Below are positions 21,749 through 31,349 of a stretch of 64,000 nucleotides of DNA, one piece after another (positions within the stretch are counted from its first letter, which is position 1; each line of letters begins with the position of its first letter). Both the position numbers and the translations under genes were made by a program. The stretch is from Polynucleobacter sp. Latsch14-2 (GTDB taxonomy: Bacteria; Pseudomonadota; Gammaproteobacteria; Burkholderiales; Burkholderiaceae): assembly GCF_018881925.1 (NCBI RefSeq), contig NZ_JACVPL010000002.1:124001-188000 (forward strand), in the 5' to 3' direction. The notes under the pieces are model-generated. The model was not told the DNA's origin. It did no database searches and saw nothing but the letters and a program-made list of their open reading frames with translations.

Positions 21749-23298
21749 CAAATAATTCCTCCGGCCGCCAGAAGAATATGTTCTTGATCTGAGAAATCAA
21801 ATTTTTTGCCTTTAATTTCTTGGGAAGACTCATGGCCTTTACCTGCGACCAATACAACGTCAGCAATTTCAGCGTGGCGAACTGCAGCCATAATGGCCGC
21901 AGCCCGATCGGAGATCGCCTGAATATTTTTCGCCTCAGCATTCATGCCAGATAAGATCATGGCAATGATGGCATCTGACTCCTCTGATCTTGGGTTATCA
22001 CTAGTGAGCACAATATGGTCTGCGTTCTGCTGCGCAACCTTGCCCATTTGGGGCCGCTTGCCGGCATCACGATCGCCGCCACACCCAAATACGCACCAAA
22101 TTTTTCCGCCACGTGCATTTGCAATCGGGCGCAAAGCTAACAATGCTTTCTCTAATGCATCTGGAGTGTGTGCATAGTCAACTACTACTACCGGTCCTTC
22201 AGCCTTTTGGGTTTTGTTCAGCGAAATTAATTCCATGCGGCCGATAACTGGTCGCAATAGACTTAAGCGTTTACTAGCCTGTTCGCTTGTGATGCCCTGA
22301 GTTAGTAAGGTCGCCCAAACAGCCAAGCAATTACTTAAATTAAATTCTCCGATTACTGGTATATGGACCACATGCTGTCCAAGCTCCTCACAAACAAATA
22401 TAGCGTCGTAACCAGTACCAGTTAATACAGTATCTTTGGCGTAAATACGTTTCAGACGATCGCCAAACTTTTCAAAACTTCTGAATGCGTCCTGGGTTAG
22501 GGCATACGCCCACACCTTCACTCCATTTTGAGCAACTAATTTCATCGCAAGTTCACGACCAAATGCATCATCTAAATTGACAACCGCATGTTCTAAGCCA
22601 GATTGAAAAAAAAGCTTTGCTTTTATGTCGGCATAATTGGCCATACTGCCGTGATAATCAAGATGATCTTGACTTAGATTAGTAAATACAGCGCAATTAA
22701 ATTCAAGGCCAGCAACCCGACCTTGCTCTAATGCATGAGATGAGACCTCCATTGCAATATATTTAGCACCTTCATCCAAAAACGCTTTGAGTTGCGATTG
22801 CAAACGTGGTGCATCTGGAGTGGTATATCCCGTTTGTATCAAAGCCTCAGGAAAACCTGAGCCTAGTGTTCCTAAAACGGCTGCGCGACTAGCGGCATGA
22901 TCTAGCGCTTGCGCTAGCCATTGAGTAACAGTAGTCTTGCCATTAGTGCCAGTCACACCAATGACTTTTAATTTCTTGCTTGGAAAGCCATACCACTGTG
23001 CGCACAATAGTCCAGCTTGCTGCGCCAAATTCTCAACAGCATAAAATTTTGTGTTATCAAGATATTCATCACTCATGCCCGCCGGATCGTAGACTACTGC
23101 TCCCGCACCATTTTGCAGTGCAGCTGAAATATATTCGCGCCCGTCACGCAGTGCTTTGCCATGACCAACAGAGTAAGCAAAAAAAATATCGCCATTCTGA
23201 ACATGACGGCTATCAGCGGTCACTTTGGCTGACGAGTTAAGCAAGCCATGCAAATGGTTTATTAAGTTAGCGGGTTTTATATTCATCGCCACGCTCAT
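21748..23298 (-). CDS. murE: UDP-MurNAc-tripeptide synthetase, meso-diaminopimelate type
   Basis: MurE adds the third residue of the stem peptide. The 516-residue enzyme has the ATP loop [13 protein letters not shown] and the DNPR motif in SDNPRSEE, which in this family marks meso-diaminopimelate as substrate, as expected for a Gram-negative cell. Its ATG overlaps the ftsI stop as ATGA. It ends directly at the murF start. Confidence 0.97.
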   Translation of the reverse strand: MSVAMNIKPANLINHLHGLLNSSAKVTADSRHVQNGDIFFAYSVGHGKALRDGREYISAALQNGAGAVVYDPAGMSDEYLDNTKFYAVENLAQQAGLLCAQWYGFPSKKLKVIGVTGTNGKTTVTQWLAQALDHAASRAAVLGTLGSGFPEALIQTGYTTPDAPRLQSQLKAFLDEGAKYIAMEVSSHALEQGRVAGLEFNCAVFTNLSQDHLDYHGSMANYADIKAKLFFQSGLEHAVVNLDDAFGRELAMKLVAQNGVKVWAYALTQDAFRSFEKFGDRLKRIYAKDTVLTGTGYDAIFVCEELGQHVVHIPVIGEFNLSNCLAVWATLLTQGITSEQASKRLSLLRPVIGRMELISLNKTQKAEGPVVVVDYAHTPDALEKALLALRPIANARGGKIWCVFGCGGDRDAGKRPQMGKVAQQNADHIVLTSDNPRSEESDAIIAMILSGMNAEAKNIQAISDRAAAIMAAVRHAEIADVVLVAGKGHESSQEIKGKKFDFSDQEHILLAAGGII

Positions 23299-25067
23299 CT
23301 TTTTAAAGCCACATGTTGTGCTTGCGCACTATTAGATCGAACTTCAGAAGGGCTGCTATCTTCTAAAACTGCCTGCTTCATGTTGCTGTCTGGAAGCACA
23401 TTCAAAGTACGCAAAGTCTCGCTGACAATGGCTGAGAATACGGGTGCCGCCACATCACCGCCATAGTAACTACCACCTGTAGGCTCATCGATCATGACTG
23501 CTACCGAAATACGTGGCGCGCTAATAGGAGCTATGCCTGCAAAGTAAGCGAGGTACCGGTTGCCATAAGTCTTACCAACAAGTTTATGAGCTGTCCCTGT
23601 TTTGCCGCCGACGCGATAGCCATCTGCCTGAGCTTTTACTGCGGTACCGCCCGGTAGCGTGACCGTCTCCAGCATTTGACGCATCTCAATCGCCGTTTTC
23701 GCGGAAATAATTCTAGTGCCTGGTTTAAATTCTGGGCTACGCTCAATAGTTAATGGCACCAATTCGCCATCACGCGCAAAAATAGTATAGGCACGAGCCA
23801 CTTGAAATAATGAGCCTGAGAGTCCGTAACCAAATGCAACGCGAGCCTGATCGCTCGGGACCCAGTTTTTAAAGGGGTGTAAGGTACCAGCCACCGCTCC
23901 AGGAAAGCCAATCTTTGGTGCCTGCCCAAAACCAACGGCGGTATACATATCCCACATTTCTTCCGGGGATAAGTAATTCATCGCAATTTTGGCGGCGCCA
24001 ATGTTGCTCGATTTCTGAATCACCTGAGCGATCGTTAGGGTGCCATTGGGATGTGTATCGGTAATCGGCTTCTTGCCAACCAAATAACTAGCGCCAATTG
24101 CCATTGATGTATTCGGAGTGATGGCACCTTTCTCTAACGCTGCTGATACTGTAAAGGGTTTAATAGTTGAACCAGGCTCAAACATATCAGTTAGCACGCG
24201 ATTACGTAGTTGCTCACCGATTAGACCGCGGCGATCATTTGGGTTGTAACTTGGATAGTTAGCCAAGGCTAAAATTTCACCCGTTTGCGTATCCAGGACT
24301 ACTGCACCTCCAGCTTTGGCATGGTGCTGCTCAACCGCATTTTTCACGGCGTTATATGCCAAATACTGAATTTTGCTATCAATAGAGAGCTGCAGGTCTT
24401 TACCATTTTGTGGAAACTGCTCAATTGCCACATCCTCAACAACTCGGCCCAACCGGTCGACCACAACACGACGCTGTCCAGGATGTCCGGCCAGGTCTTT
24501 TTCTCTAGAAAGTTCCATGCCTTCTTGGCCACGGTCCTCAACATTTGTAAAACCAACAACGTGAGCCATCGCTTCACCCTCTGGGTAAAAACGACGGTAC
24601 TCATTATTTAATCCAATGCCTGGAATTTCTAATTTTTTAATCTGTTGAGCAACCTCTGGGTCAACCTGGCGTTTTAAAAAAATCTGCTTACGTTCTTCTT
24701 TTAATTTTTTACGCAAATCATGCTCACTCATCTGCAAAAGACTAGCCAGCTTCTGAACTTTTTCTGCAGATAAATCATCTGGAACGGTATCGTTATAAGC
24801 AATCACGGACTTTGCTTCCAGACTCGTGGCGATGACTTGGCCGTTACGATCTAAAATTTTTCCACGGCTAGCTGGTAACTCAAGCTCCCGTTGTGTGCCA
24901 CGTACAGCCTTAGCTTCATAAAATGCATTTCCTGGACCCTGAATCCAGAAAGCGCGAATTAACAACAAAGTAAATACAAAAAATAAAAGGAATAGCATCA
25001 ATCGCGACCGCCACATTGGCAGGCGCAATACTAAATTTGGGGTAGTAGAAAATCCTACCGGCCTCAC
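23295..25067 (-). CDS. ftsI: Peptidoglycan D,D-transpeptidase FtsI (PBP3)
   Basis: FtsI cross-links septal peptidoglycan and is a beta-lactam target. The 590 residues include a membrane anchor around 22-42 (LMLFLLFFVFTLLLI), a pedestal domain, and a transpeptidase domain with all three motifs: STIK at 300-303 holding the acylated serine, SSN at 353-355, and KTG at 489-491. A Ser-rich, Gln-rich tail ends it. It overlaps ftsL and murE by four bases each. Confidence 0.98.
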   Translation of the reverse strand: MRPVGFSTTPNLVLRLPMWRSRLMLFLLFFVFTLLLIRAFWIQGPGNAFYEAKAVRGTQRELELPASRGKILDRNGQVIATSLEAKSVIAYNDTVPDDLSAEKVQKLASLLQMSEHDLRKKLKEERKQIFLKRQVDPEVAQQIKKLEIPGIGLNNEYRRFYPEGEAMAHVVGFTNVEDRGQEGMELSREKDLAGHPGQRRVVVDRLGRVVEDVAIEQFPQNGKDLQLSIDSKIQYLAYNAVKNAVEQHHAKAGGAVVLDTQTGEILALANYPSYNPNDRRGLIGEQLRNRVLTDMFEPGSTIKPFTVSAALEKGAITPNTSMAIGASYLVGKKPITDTHPNGTLTIAQVIQKSSNIGAAKIAMNYLSPEEMWDMYTAVGFGQAPKIGFPGAVAGTLHPFKNWVPSDQARVAFGYGLSGSLFQVARAYTIFARDGELVPLTIERSPEFKPGTRIISAKTAIEMRQMLETVTLPGGTAVKAQADGYRVGGKTGTAHKLVGKTYGNRYLAYFAGIAPISAPRISVAVMIDEPTGGSYYGGDVAAPVFSAIVSETLRTLNVLPDSNMKQAVLEDSSPSEVRSNSAQAQHVALKR

Positions 25068-25330
25068 TTAGCCTCCTTTAGGTACAAAGTACGCTCAGGA
25101 GAAATTGGCACCATGCGCAACTGATTGCGCGCTACATCGCGGATACGAGCCGACTTTGACAGATTGCGCTGCTCATACTCCAAGCGTAACCAATCTTGAT
25201 TTAATTTGTACTCTTCTATTTGTGCTCGTTCAAGCGCTACAAATAATTTTCGCGCACGTTGCTGCGCAGCTACTAGAGATAGCGCACATACCAACAGCAA
25301 AGACAATAAGGTCAAAGTCGCCCGATTCAT
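25064..25330 (-). CDS. ftsL: Cell division protein FtsL
   Basis: FtsL is a small bitopic protein that forms a complex with FtsB and FtsQ and activates FtsWI. The 88 residues start with a membrane helix ([17 protein letters not shown]) and continue as a predicted coiled coil ([20 protein letters not shown]). The C-terminal region has [15 protein letters not shown], typical of betaproteobacterial FtsL. It overlaps rsmH and ftsI by four bases each. Sequence conservation is low in this family, so position weighs heavily. Confidence 0.93.
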   Translation of the reverse strand: MNRATLTLLSLLLVCALSLVAAQQRARKLFVALERAQIEEYKLNQDWLRLEYEQRNLSKSARIRDVARNQLRMVPISPERTLYLKEAK

Positions 25331-26277
25331 GCAAGTGCCACCAAACGTTTTTCTGCAATACGCATAATGGCTGAACGAGCACGCGGATTCTCACTCACTT
25401 CTTCACTACTTGGCTTAACCCGACCAATAATTTCTAAGGCACTTTGCGGTAAATCTTTTTCACGCACCGGAAGTCCGCGTGGCACTTCTACTTTTGCATG
25501 GGACTGTAAAAATTGCTTCACAATCCGATCCTCTAGGGAGTGAAAGCTAATAACCGCCAATCTTGCGCCTGGTTTTAATAATCTCAATGCCGCTTTAAGA
25601 CCTAACTCCAAATCTTCAAGCTCACGATTAATGAAAATTCTGAGCGCTTGAAAAGTTCTTGTAGCTGGATCTTGTCCGGCCTCTCTCGTGCGCACAACAC
25701 TCGCAACTAAGCTCGCTAACTGCAAAGTTGTTTTTGGCGATAAACCTTCCTCGCGTTTTGCCACGATAGCTTTAGCGATCTGAAATGCAAAACGCTCTTC
25801 CCCGTAAGTCTTAATCACTCTAGTGATTTCCTCCTGAGACGCTTGCTCCAACCATTCTGCCGCTGTCAAACCATGATCGGTATCCATCCGCATATCGAGC
25901 GGACCATCTCGGCGAAAAGAAAATCCCCGATGAGCCTCGTCTACCTGCGGAGAGCTGATACCCAAGTCCAACAAAATGCCATCGACCGACTCCGGTTCCG
26001 CATACTGATCCATCTGCGCAAAACTGTTGTGCACAATCGTTAGACGCGGATCTTTGATGGCATTGCCAACTGCGATCGCATCCAAATCCTTGTCGAATGA
26101 AAGCATTCGCGCATTCGAACCCAACTCTTTGAGCAATGCTTGCGTATGGCCACCACGGCCAAAAGTTCCATCGATCAATAGAATTTTTTTTGACGAGTCT
26201 GAGTCTTGAATGAGCGGACTGCTGATCAGCGCCGTCACCGCCTCGGCCAGTAATACTGGGCGATGAGTTATGTTCAT
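25327..26277 (-). CDS. rsmH: 16S rRNA (cytosine-N4) methyltransferase RsmH
   Basis: RsmH (MraW) methylates C1402 of 16S rRNA with S-adenosylmethionine, tuning the decoding site. The 316-residue protein has the N-terminal [10 protein letters not shown] start, [17 protein letters not shown] motif, and [11 protein letters not shown], followed by the [14 protein letters not shown] signature. An AGGGTG ribosome site precedes the ATG. It is second in the dcw operon, 12 bases after mraZ, as in most bacteria. Confidence 0.97.
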   Translation of the reverse strand: MNITHRPVLLAEAVTALISSPLIQDSDSSKKILLIDGTFGRGGHTQALLKELGSNARMLSFDKDLDAIAVGNAIKDPRLTIVHNSFAQMDQYAEPESVDGILLDLGISSPQVDEAHRGFSFRRDGPLDMRMDTDHGLTAAEWLEQASQEEITRVIKTYGEERFAFQIAKAIVAKREEGLSPKTTLQLASLVASVVRTREAGQDPATRTFQALRIFINRELEDLELGLKAALRLLKPGARLAVISFHSLEDRIVKQFLQSHAKVEVPRGLPVREKDLPQSALEIIGRVKPSSEEVSENPRARSAIMRIAEKRLVALA

Positions 26278-26289
26278 GGCACCCTGTCA

Positions 26290-26718
26290 TCAAAAATTAA
26301 ATTGCTTGAGTGCTTCAGGCATGCCTTGTGCAATGGCGGCCTGTTCTTTTGCAGCGTATGTGGCGGAATCCCACAATTCCAAATGACTTCCCATACCAAG
26401 CAAGATCACTTCTTTTTCAATACCCGCTGCAGTGCGGAGTTCTGGGCTAACCAGAATTCTTCCCGCGCTATCTAAATCCACTTCAGCGGCATTACCAAGG
26501 AAAATTCGACGCCACCAGTGGGCATCCATTGGCAATTGAGCAACTTTGGATCGGAAACTTTCCCACTCAGGACGAGGGAACAGTAAAAGGCATCCGTCGG
26601 GGTGCTTGGTGAGCGTGACTCTGCCCTCACCTTGAACCAACAAGGCGTCACGATGCTTTGCCGGCACAGACATGCGACCTTTTGCATCTAAATTGAGAGC
26701 TGAAGCACCTTGAAACAC
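26290..26718 (-). CDS. mraZ: Transcriptional regulator MraZ
   Basis: MraZ is an AbrB-fold DNA-binding protein that represses its own operon, and overproduction upsets division in other bacteria. The 142-residue protein has two tandem copies of the family fold, with [14 protein letters not shown] in the first and [13 protein letters not shown] in the second. No ATG is available. The GTG at 26718 (read as [11 protein letters not shown]) matches the usual family N-terminus and is preceded by a GGGG ribosome site that overlaps an MraZ box. A TTG one codon earlier is the alternative. It heads the cluster. Confidence 0.95.
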   Translation of the reverse strand: MFQGASALNLDAKGRMSVPAKHRDALLVQGEGRVTLTKHPDGCLLLFPRPEWESFRSKVAQLPMDAHWWRRIFLGNAAEVDLDSAGRILVSPELRTAAGIEKEVILLGMGSHLELWDSATYAAKEQAAIAQGMPEALKQFNF

Positions 26719-26724
26719 CAATTA

Positions 26725-26750
26725 CCCCACTTTTTCACACTTCCTCCCAC
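26725..26750 (-). promoter_or_regulatory. Three MraZ-type operator boxes
   Basis: On the minus strand the repeats GTGGGA (26745-26750), GTGTGA (26735-26740) and GTGGGG (26725-26730) stand exactly ten bases apart. MraZ operators in other bacteria consist of GTGGG-type repeats with this period. The first box overlaps the -10 element and the last overlaps the mraZ ribosome site. Confidence 0.85.
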
Positions 26751-26777
26751 TTTAGAGGATCAGCATAAGAGGGTCAA
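26749..26777 (-). promoter_or_regulatory. Predicted sigma-70 promoter of the dcw cluster
   Basis: On the minus strand TTGACC (26772-26777) and TAAAGT (26749-26754) are separated by 17 bases, matching -35 and -10 elements at five and four of six positions. It is the only clear promoter seen for the long division and wall operon. The -10 runs into the first MraZ box, which suits direct repression. Confidence 0.65.
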
Positions 26778-26993
26778 GTGTTTTAAAGGCTTTTTTTAGG
26801 AATTTCTCTATTGTTTACAAACACTTAGCGTCGTGTGTTCATAAAATGGTGGCATTAAAATTACTACTTGAAACAAGAGCTTGGAAAATATACTTAAGAA
26901 TAGGTCTTAGCTATTTACTCAAATAATAGTTAAATATACTGTATTAAAAAACAGTGGCTAGTTTTTTATATTGTCCCCACCAAGAGTCAAAAA

Positions 26994-27623
26994 TCAGATT
27001 TTGTACGCACTTGCTGTCATGACCTTAGACATCAACTTCATGACCCGCTGAATGGGGTTCGGCAATGAAACTCCGCCAGCATGCAAAGCCGCCTGTCCAT
27101 GCTCAATTTCATCTAGTCGCATTTGATTAACAATGGCACGTGAGCGATGATCATTTTCAGGCAATTTTGCCAAATGACTTTCAAGATGCTGCTCCACTTG
27201 CTTTTCAGTTTCAGCAACAAATCCTAAACTCCATCGATCGCCCGCTAAGCCAGCAGCCATGCCGATTGCAAAGGATCCTGCGTACCAAAAAGGATTGAGA
27301 TAGCTCGTGTGTGAACCCAACTCTTTTAAGCGTGTCTCACACCATGCTAGGTGATCCATTTCCTCTTGCCCGGAGCGGTGCAACATCTCTTGAATTTCTG
27401 ACTTTCTGGCAAATATTTTTTGAGATTGGTATAGCGCCTGAGCGCAAACCTCACCAACATGATTCACCCGCATCAAGCCAGCAGCATGCTCTCGCTCAGC
27501 GAGCTCCAAACTCGCATCAAAATTCAGATCGGAACCTGGGGTTGAGCGGTGGGCATTTGCACCACCAACAACCGACCGAAGAGCGGTATCAAACTCAATA
27601 ATGAAGCGATCCAACAGGGTCAT
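26994..27623 (-). CDS. coq7: 2-polyprenyl-3-methyl-6-methoxybenzoquinol hydroxylase Coq7
   Basis: Coq7 is a membrane-bound di-iron, oxygen-dependent hydroxylase of late ubiquinone synthesis, replacing UbiF in many betaproteobacteria. The 209 residues carry the expected carboxylate and histidine ligands in MRVNHVGEV, EEMDHLAW, EKQVEQHL and LDEIEHGQ. A hydrophobic segment (FAIGMAAGLAGD) may attach it to the membrane. It starts 14 bases after the bioB stop on the same strand, so the two are likely co-transcribed. The 270 or so bases after it up to mraZ are A+T-rich and hold only the dcw promoter region. Confidence 0.95.
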   Translation of the reverse strand: MTLLDRFIIEFDTALRSVVGGANAHRSTPGSDLNFDASLELAEREHAAGLMRVNHVGEVCAQALYQSQKIFARKSEIQEMLHRSGQEEMDHLAWCETRLKELGSHTSYLNPFWYAGSFAIGMAAGLAGDRWSLGFVAETEKQVEQHLESHLAKLPENDHRSRAIVNQMRLDEIEHGQAALHAGGVSLPNPIQRVMKLMSKVMTASAYKI

Positions 27624-27637
27624 TTCTGCTGGCAGAC

Positions 27638-28675
27638 TTAAATTAAAACTTCAGATTTGCAGCTCTGTTTGGTCTTCAATCCGAGCTCAGCCAATAGGGC
27701 ACGGTCCTCTTCTGCCTCAGGATTAGCGGTAGTGAGCAGTTGCTCACCATAGAATATAGAGTTGGCACCCGCCAAAAAACACATAGCCTGCACCGCCCTT
27801 CCGAGCTCTTGGCGACCGGCTGATAAACGTACTCTAGCGCGGGGCATAGTAATGCGCGCAATAGCAATCGTCCTGACAAATTCCAGTGGGTCCATTGGCT
27901 TTTGATCTGCCAAGGGTGTGCCAGCAACCGGTACTAAATGATTAATGGGGACTGATTCGGGATAAGGGTTCAAATTTGCCAACTGAGTCAAGAAAGCGGC
28001 CCGCTGTTCACGAGACTCGCCCATTCCTACAATTCCACCGCAGCATACTGACATGCCTGCTGCGCGAACATTAGAAATCGTATCCAAGCGCTCTTGATAG
28101 CCCCTGGTGGAGATCACGGAACGATAGAAATCTTCGCTGGTATCGAGGTTATGGTTATAAAAATCTAGACCTGCCTCCTGTAAAGCCTCAGCCTGATCGG
28201 CTTCCAACATACCCAAAGTAGCACAGGTTTCTAGGCCCAATGCTTTTACGCCCTTAATCATGGCGGCTACTTTTTCTATATCGCGGTCTTTAGGCTCACG
28301 CCAAGCAGCACCCATGCAAAAACGATTTGAGCCAGCAGCTTTGGCTGCTTTAGCGGCCATAAGCACCTCATCCAGATCCATTAACTTGCTAGCCTGAACA
28401 TCCGTGTCATAACGCGCAGCTTGAGGACAATACCCACAATCCTCGGGGCAACCGCCAGTCTTAATGGATAAGAGAGTTGCCAATTCCACATCACCTTCGG
28501 GAAAGTGGGCTCGGTGCGTCTCTTGGGCCCTAAACATCAACTCATTGAATGGCAAAGCAAATAAAGCCTCAATCTGCGCAATTGTCCAAGAGCCAGAAGC
28601 ATTCACCTGCCTGTGCAAATCCGCCTTAGATTTGACATGAGTAAGGGGTTTTTCAGTACTTTGTACATCCAGCAT
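27638..28675 (-). CDS. bioB: Biotin synthase
   Basis: BioB inserts sulfur into dethiobiotin, the last step of biotin synthesis. It is a radical-SAM enzyme. The 345-residue protein has the [4Fe-4S] motif with Cys76, Cys80 and Cys83 ([10 protein letters not shown]) and the family segments [21 protein letters not shown] and [10 protein letters not shown]. It is divergent from bioA, with 86 bases between the starts; a convincing operator was not found there. The ATG has only a weak ribosome site. Confidence 0.97.
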   Translation of the reverse strand: MLDVQSTEKPLTHVKSKADLHRQVNASGSWTIAQIEALFALPFNELMFRAQETHRAHFPEGDVELATLLSIKTGGCPEDCGYCPQAARYDTDVQASKLMDLDEVLMAAKAAKAAGSNRFCMGAAWREPKDRDIEKVAAMIKGVKALGLETCATLGMLEADQAEALQEAGLDFYNHNLDTSEDFYRSVISTRGYQERLDTISNVRAAGMSVCCGGIVGMGESREQRAAFLTQLANLNPYPESVPINHLVPVAGTPLADQKPMDPLEFVRTIAIARITMPRARVRLSAGRQELGRAVQAMCFLAGANSIFYGEQLLTTANPEAEEDRALLAELGLKTKQSCKSEVLI

Positions 28676-28761
28676 GTGTAAATTCCAGAAAATAGATCAA
28701 TTCAAGCCATAAACATAACAGATGAAAGCTTAAATTAGGAAAAACTAGTGGTCAAATATCA

Positions 28762-30117
28762 ATGATGAAAAACAAGGTTATTCCTGATGTAAATCAAAAC
28801 CACTGGGTCGAAAGAAGTCTGGAGGCCGTTTGGCACCCCTGCACCCAGATGAAACATCATGAATCTTTTCCACTAATTGCCATCACTCATGGCAAAGGGC
28901 CTTGGCTATACGACGACAAAGGCAATGCTTTATTGGATTGCATAAGCTCTTGGTGGACTAACTTATTTGGTCACTCCAATCCGCGAATCAATCTGGCTAT
29001 TTGCAATCAATTGGAAAAAATTGAGCATGTCATGCTTGCCGGCTTTACTCATCCCCCAGTCGTCGAGCTTTCAGAAAAACTGTCTGCCCTTACACAAAAT
29101 CATTTAGGTCATGCCTTTTATGCATCCGATGGCGCATCCGCAGTGGAGATCGCCTTAAAGATGAGTCACCACTTTTGGCAATTAAATAACAAACCTAGTA
29201 AGAAAAAATTTGTTTGCCTAGAAAATGGTTATCACGGCGAAACACTTGGCGCCCTAGCTGTAACTGATGTTGCAATTTTTAGAGAGGCGTACGGATCTCT
29301 CTTGCAAGATGTATTTACAGTCGAATCACCAGATGCTCGCAAGGCGAAGTTTGGTGAAAGCACCGAGGAGATTGCTAAGCAAGCCGCTAGCTCTCTCGAA
29401 AAATTGTTTGCACAAGAGCATCAGAATATTGCAGCCATCATTGTTGAGCCGCTGGTCCAATGTGCGGGGCAAATGGCCATACACTCACCAGAATATCTTC
29501 GGCGAGTAAGAGCTCTCTGCAACCAATATGATATTCACTTCATCGCAGATGAAATTGCGGTTGGCTGCGGTCGCAGTGGTAAGTTTTTTGCTTGCGAGCA
29601 CGCCGGTATTTGGCCTGATTTTCTAACGCTTTCGAAAGGTATTACTGGGGGTTATCTTCCGTTATCGCTTTGTCTCACTACGGAAAATATTTACCGCGCC
29701 TTCTACAGTGACCAAACAAAGCACGGCTTCTTACACTCACACTCTTATACAGGAAACCCTCTCGCGTGTGCAGCAGCTTTGGCTTGCCTGGAAATATTTG
29801 AGACCGATAATATTTTAGAAAAGAATTTGATTGGGGCACAAGAGCTAGCCAATGCGTTTGCATGGGCTCAAACAGATTCACGTATTGAGCACTGGCGCCA
29901 ACAAGGAATGATTCTTGCCTTTGATATTAAGAATGATTCTCTCAAGAACTCTGCTACATTTCCTCGCGAAATGTTTTCAGCAGGCATAGATGAGGGTATC
30001 TTGATTCGCCCCATTGCTAACACGATCTACGTCATGCCTCCTTACACCCTTACCTCCAGCCAAACCCTACAAATGGGTGAGGCCGTTCAGCACGCACTCA
30101 ATCGGGTGCTCACATGA
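28762..30117 (+). CDS. bioA: Adenosylmethionine--8-amino-7-oxononanoate aminotransferase
   Basis: BioA converts KAPA to DAPA using S-adenosylmethionine as amino donor and PLP as cofactor. The 451-residue sequence shows the N-terminal VWHPCTQMKHHE motif typical of BioA, DCISSWWTNLFGH, ENGYHGETLG, and the PLP lysine at about 292 in SKGITGGYLPLS. Two ATG codons (28762, 28765) could start it. It leads a tightly packed bioA-bioF-bioD operon and overlaps bioF by four bases. Confidence 0.96.
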   Translation: MMKNKVIPDVNQNHWVERSLEAVWHPCTQMKHHESFPLIAITHGKGPWLYDDKGNALLDCISSWWTNLFGHSNPRINLAICNQLEKIEHVMLAGFTHPPVVELSEKLSALTQNHLGHAFYASDGASAVEIALKMSHHFWQLNNKPSKKKFVCLENGYHGETLGALAVTDVAIFREAYGSLLQDVFTVESPDARKAKFGESTEEIAKQAASSLEKLFAQEHQNIAAIIVEPLVQCAGQMAIHSPEYLRRVRALCNQYDIHFIADEIAVGCGRSGKFFACEHAGIWPDFLTLSKGITGGYLPLSLCLTTENIYRAFYSDQTKHGFLHSHSYTGNPLACAAALACLEIFETDNILEKNLIGAQELANAFAWAQTDSRIEHWRQQGMILAFDIKNDSLKNSATFPREMFSAGIDEGILIRPIANTIYVMPPYTLTSSQTLQMGEAVQHALNRVLT

Positions 30118-31349
30118 AGAATTCATTTCAGGCTTTGAGTATGGCAGCAGAGCAGATTAGCGAGCTTGATACTCAGTTACTAAAACGAAAATTGCGCGTA
30201 ACTGAATCACCCTGTGACACCAAAGCAATAGTTGACCAGCGCAAACTAAACGCATTTTGCAGCAATGATTACCTTGGTCTAGCTAATCACCCAGAACTTA
30301 TTCAAGCTCTTACAGAAGGTGCAAATCTATACGGCGTTGGGAGTGGCGCTTCACACCTGATCAGCGGACACAATATTGCACATGATTTGCTAGAAAAAAA
30401 ATTAGCTTTATTCCAAAGCACCCACATTCCAAATGCGAGCGCATTATTTTTTAGCACGGGTTATCTTGCAAACCTCACCGCTATCACAGGGTTAATCAAA
30501 CTGGCAAAGTCAGGCGAAGCCAGCATTTACTCTGCCAAACTCAATCACGCATCGATTATTGATGGAGTTCGCTTAGCAAGCACTCAGTCAACAGCCTCAG
30601 TAACACTATTTGACCATCAGCAACTAGAAACGCTCGAAGCAGTCCTCAGAAAAGATACAAAGCCTCTCAAGCTCATCATCACCGATGGCGTCTTTAGTAT
30701 GGATGGCGATATCACCCCAGTAAAAGCCCTCACAGAAATTGCCGAACGCTACGATGCATTATTGTTGATAGATGATGCTCATGGTTTCGGCGTCCTGGGC
30801 CAACTAGGACATGGAATTCTGGAGCAATTTGCCATTACGTCAGAGCGCATCATCTATATCGGCACTCTTGGTAAGGCCGCTGGAGTGAGCGGGGCATTCG
30901 TTTGTGCACAGGCACCATTTATCGACTGGCTTATTCAAAAAGGTCGCCCCTATATCTACAGCACTGCTACGCCTCCAGCGATTGCCCATGCCTTGCTAAA
31001 AAGCCTTGCCATCATTGAAGGCGAAGAAGGCAAGGCTCGACGTCGCCGACTACATCAACTCATTACCCATTGGCAAAATGAAATGTCTTTTTCCAGGTGG
31101 GAAAAAGTAAGCTCATGCACCCCAATTCAACCAGTCATTCTTGGTAGCAATGCTAATGCCTTAGTGGCGGCCAAATTATTAGATGAAATGGGTTACTGGA
31201 TTCCAGCAATTAGGCCACCAACAGTTCCAGCGGGAAGCGCACGCCTGCGTATTACTATTTCTGCGAATCACAGTATTGAAGATTTGCAGGCGCTCATTAA
31301 AGTTTTGCAAAAAATTGAGCGGCAAGTACAGATAGGGGAATTACCTTGA
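30114..31349 (+). CDS. bioF: 8-amino-7-oxononanoate synthase
   Basis: BioF condenses pimeloyl-ACP (or CoA) with alanine, releasing CO2, to form KAPA. This 411-residue PLP enzyme has NDYLGLANHPEL, GVGSGASHLISGH, DDAHGFGVLG, and the PLP lysine at about 254 in GTLGKAAGVSGA. The ATG overlaps the bioA stop as ATGA. The protein ends where the bioD TTG start begins. Confidence 0.95.
   Translation: MKNSFQALSMAAEQISELDTQLLKRKLRVTESPCDTKAIVDQRKLNAFCSNDYLGLANHPELIQALTEGANLYGVGSGASHLISGHNIAHDLLEKKLALFQSTHIPNASALFFSTGYLANLTAITGLIKLAKSGEASIYSAKLNHASIIDGVRLASTQSTASVTLFDHQQLETLEAVLRKDTKPLKLIITDGVFSMDGDITPVKALTEIAERYDALLLIDDAHGFGVLGQLGHGILEQFAITSERIIYIGTLGKAAGVSGAFVCAQAPFIDWLIQKGRPYIYSTATPPAIAHALLKSLAIIEGEEGKARRRRLHQLITHWQNEMSFSRWEKVSSCTPIQPVILGSNANALVAAKLLDEMGYWIPAIRPPTVPAGSARLRITISANHSIEDLQALIKVLQKIERQVQIGELP

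Noticed and set aside
25820-26293. 157-codon minus-strand frame over the start of rsmH
   Set aside because: It is a shadow of rsmH, rich in Ser, Trp and Gly without family match, while the rsmH frame has all catalytic motifs.
28676-28761. Possible BirA- or BioR-type operator between bioB and bioA
   Set aside because: I looked for paired inverted half-sites and found none convincing. A TTGACC on the minus strand lacks a good -10 partner.
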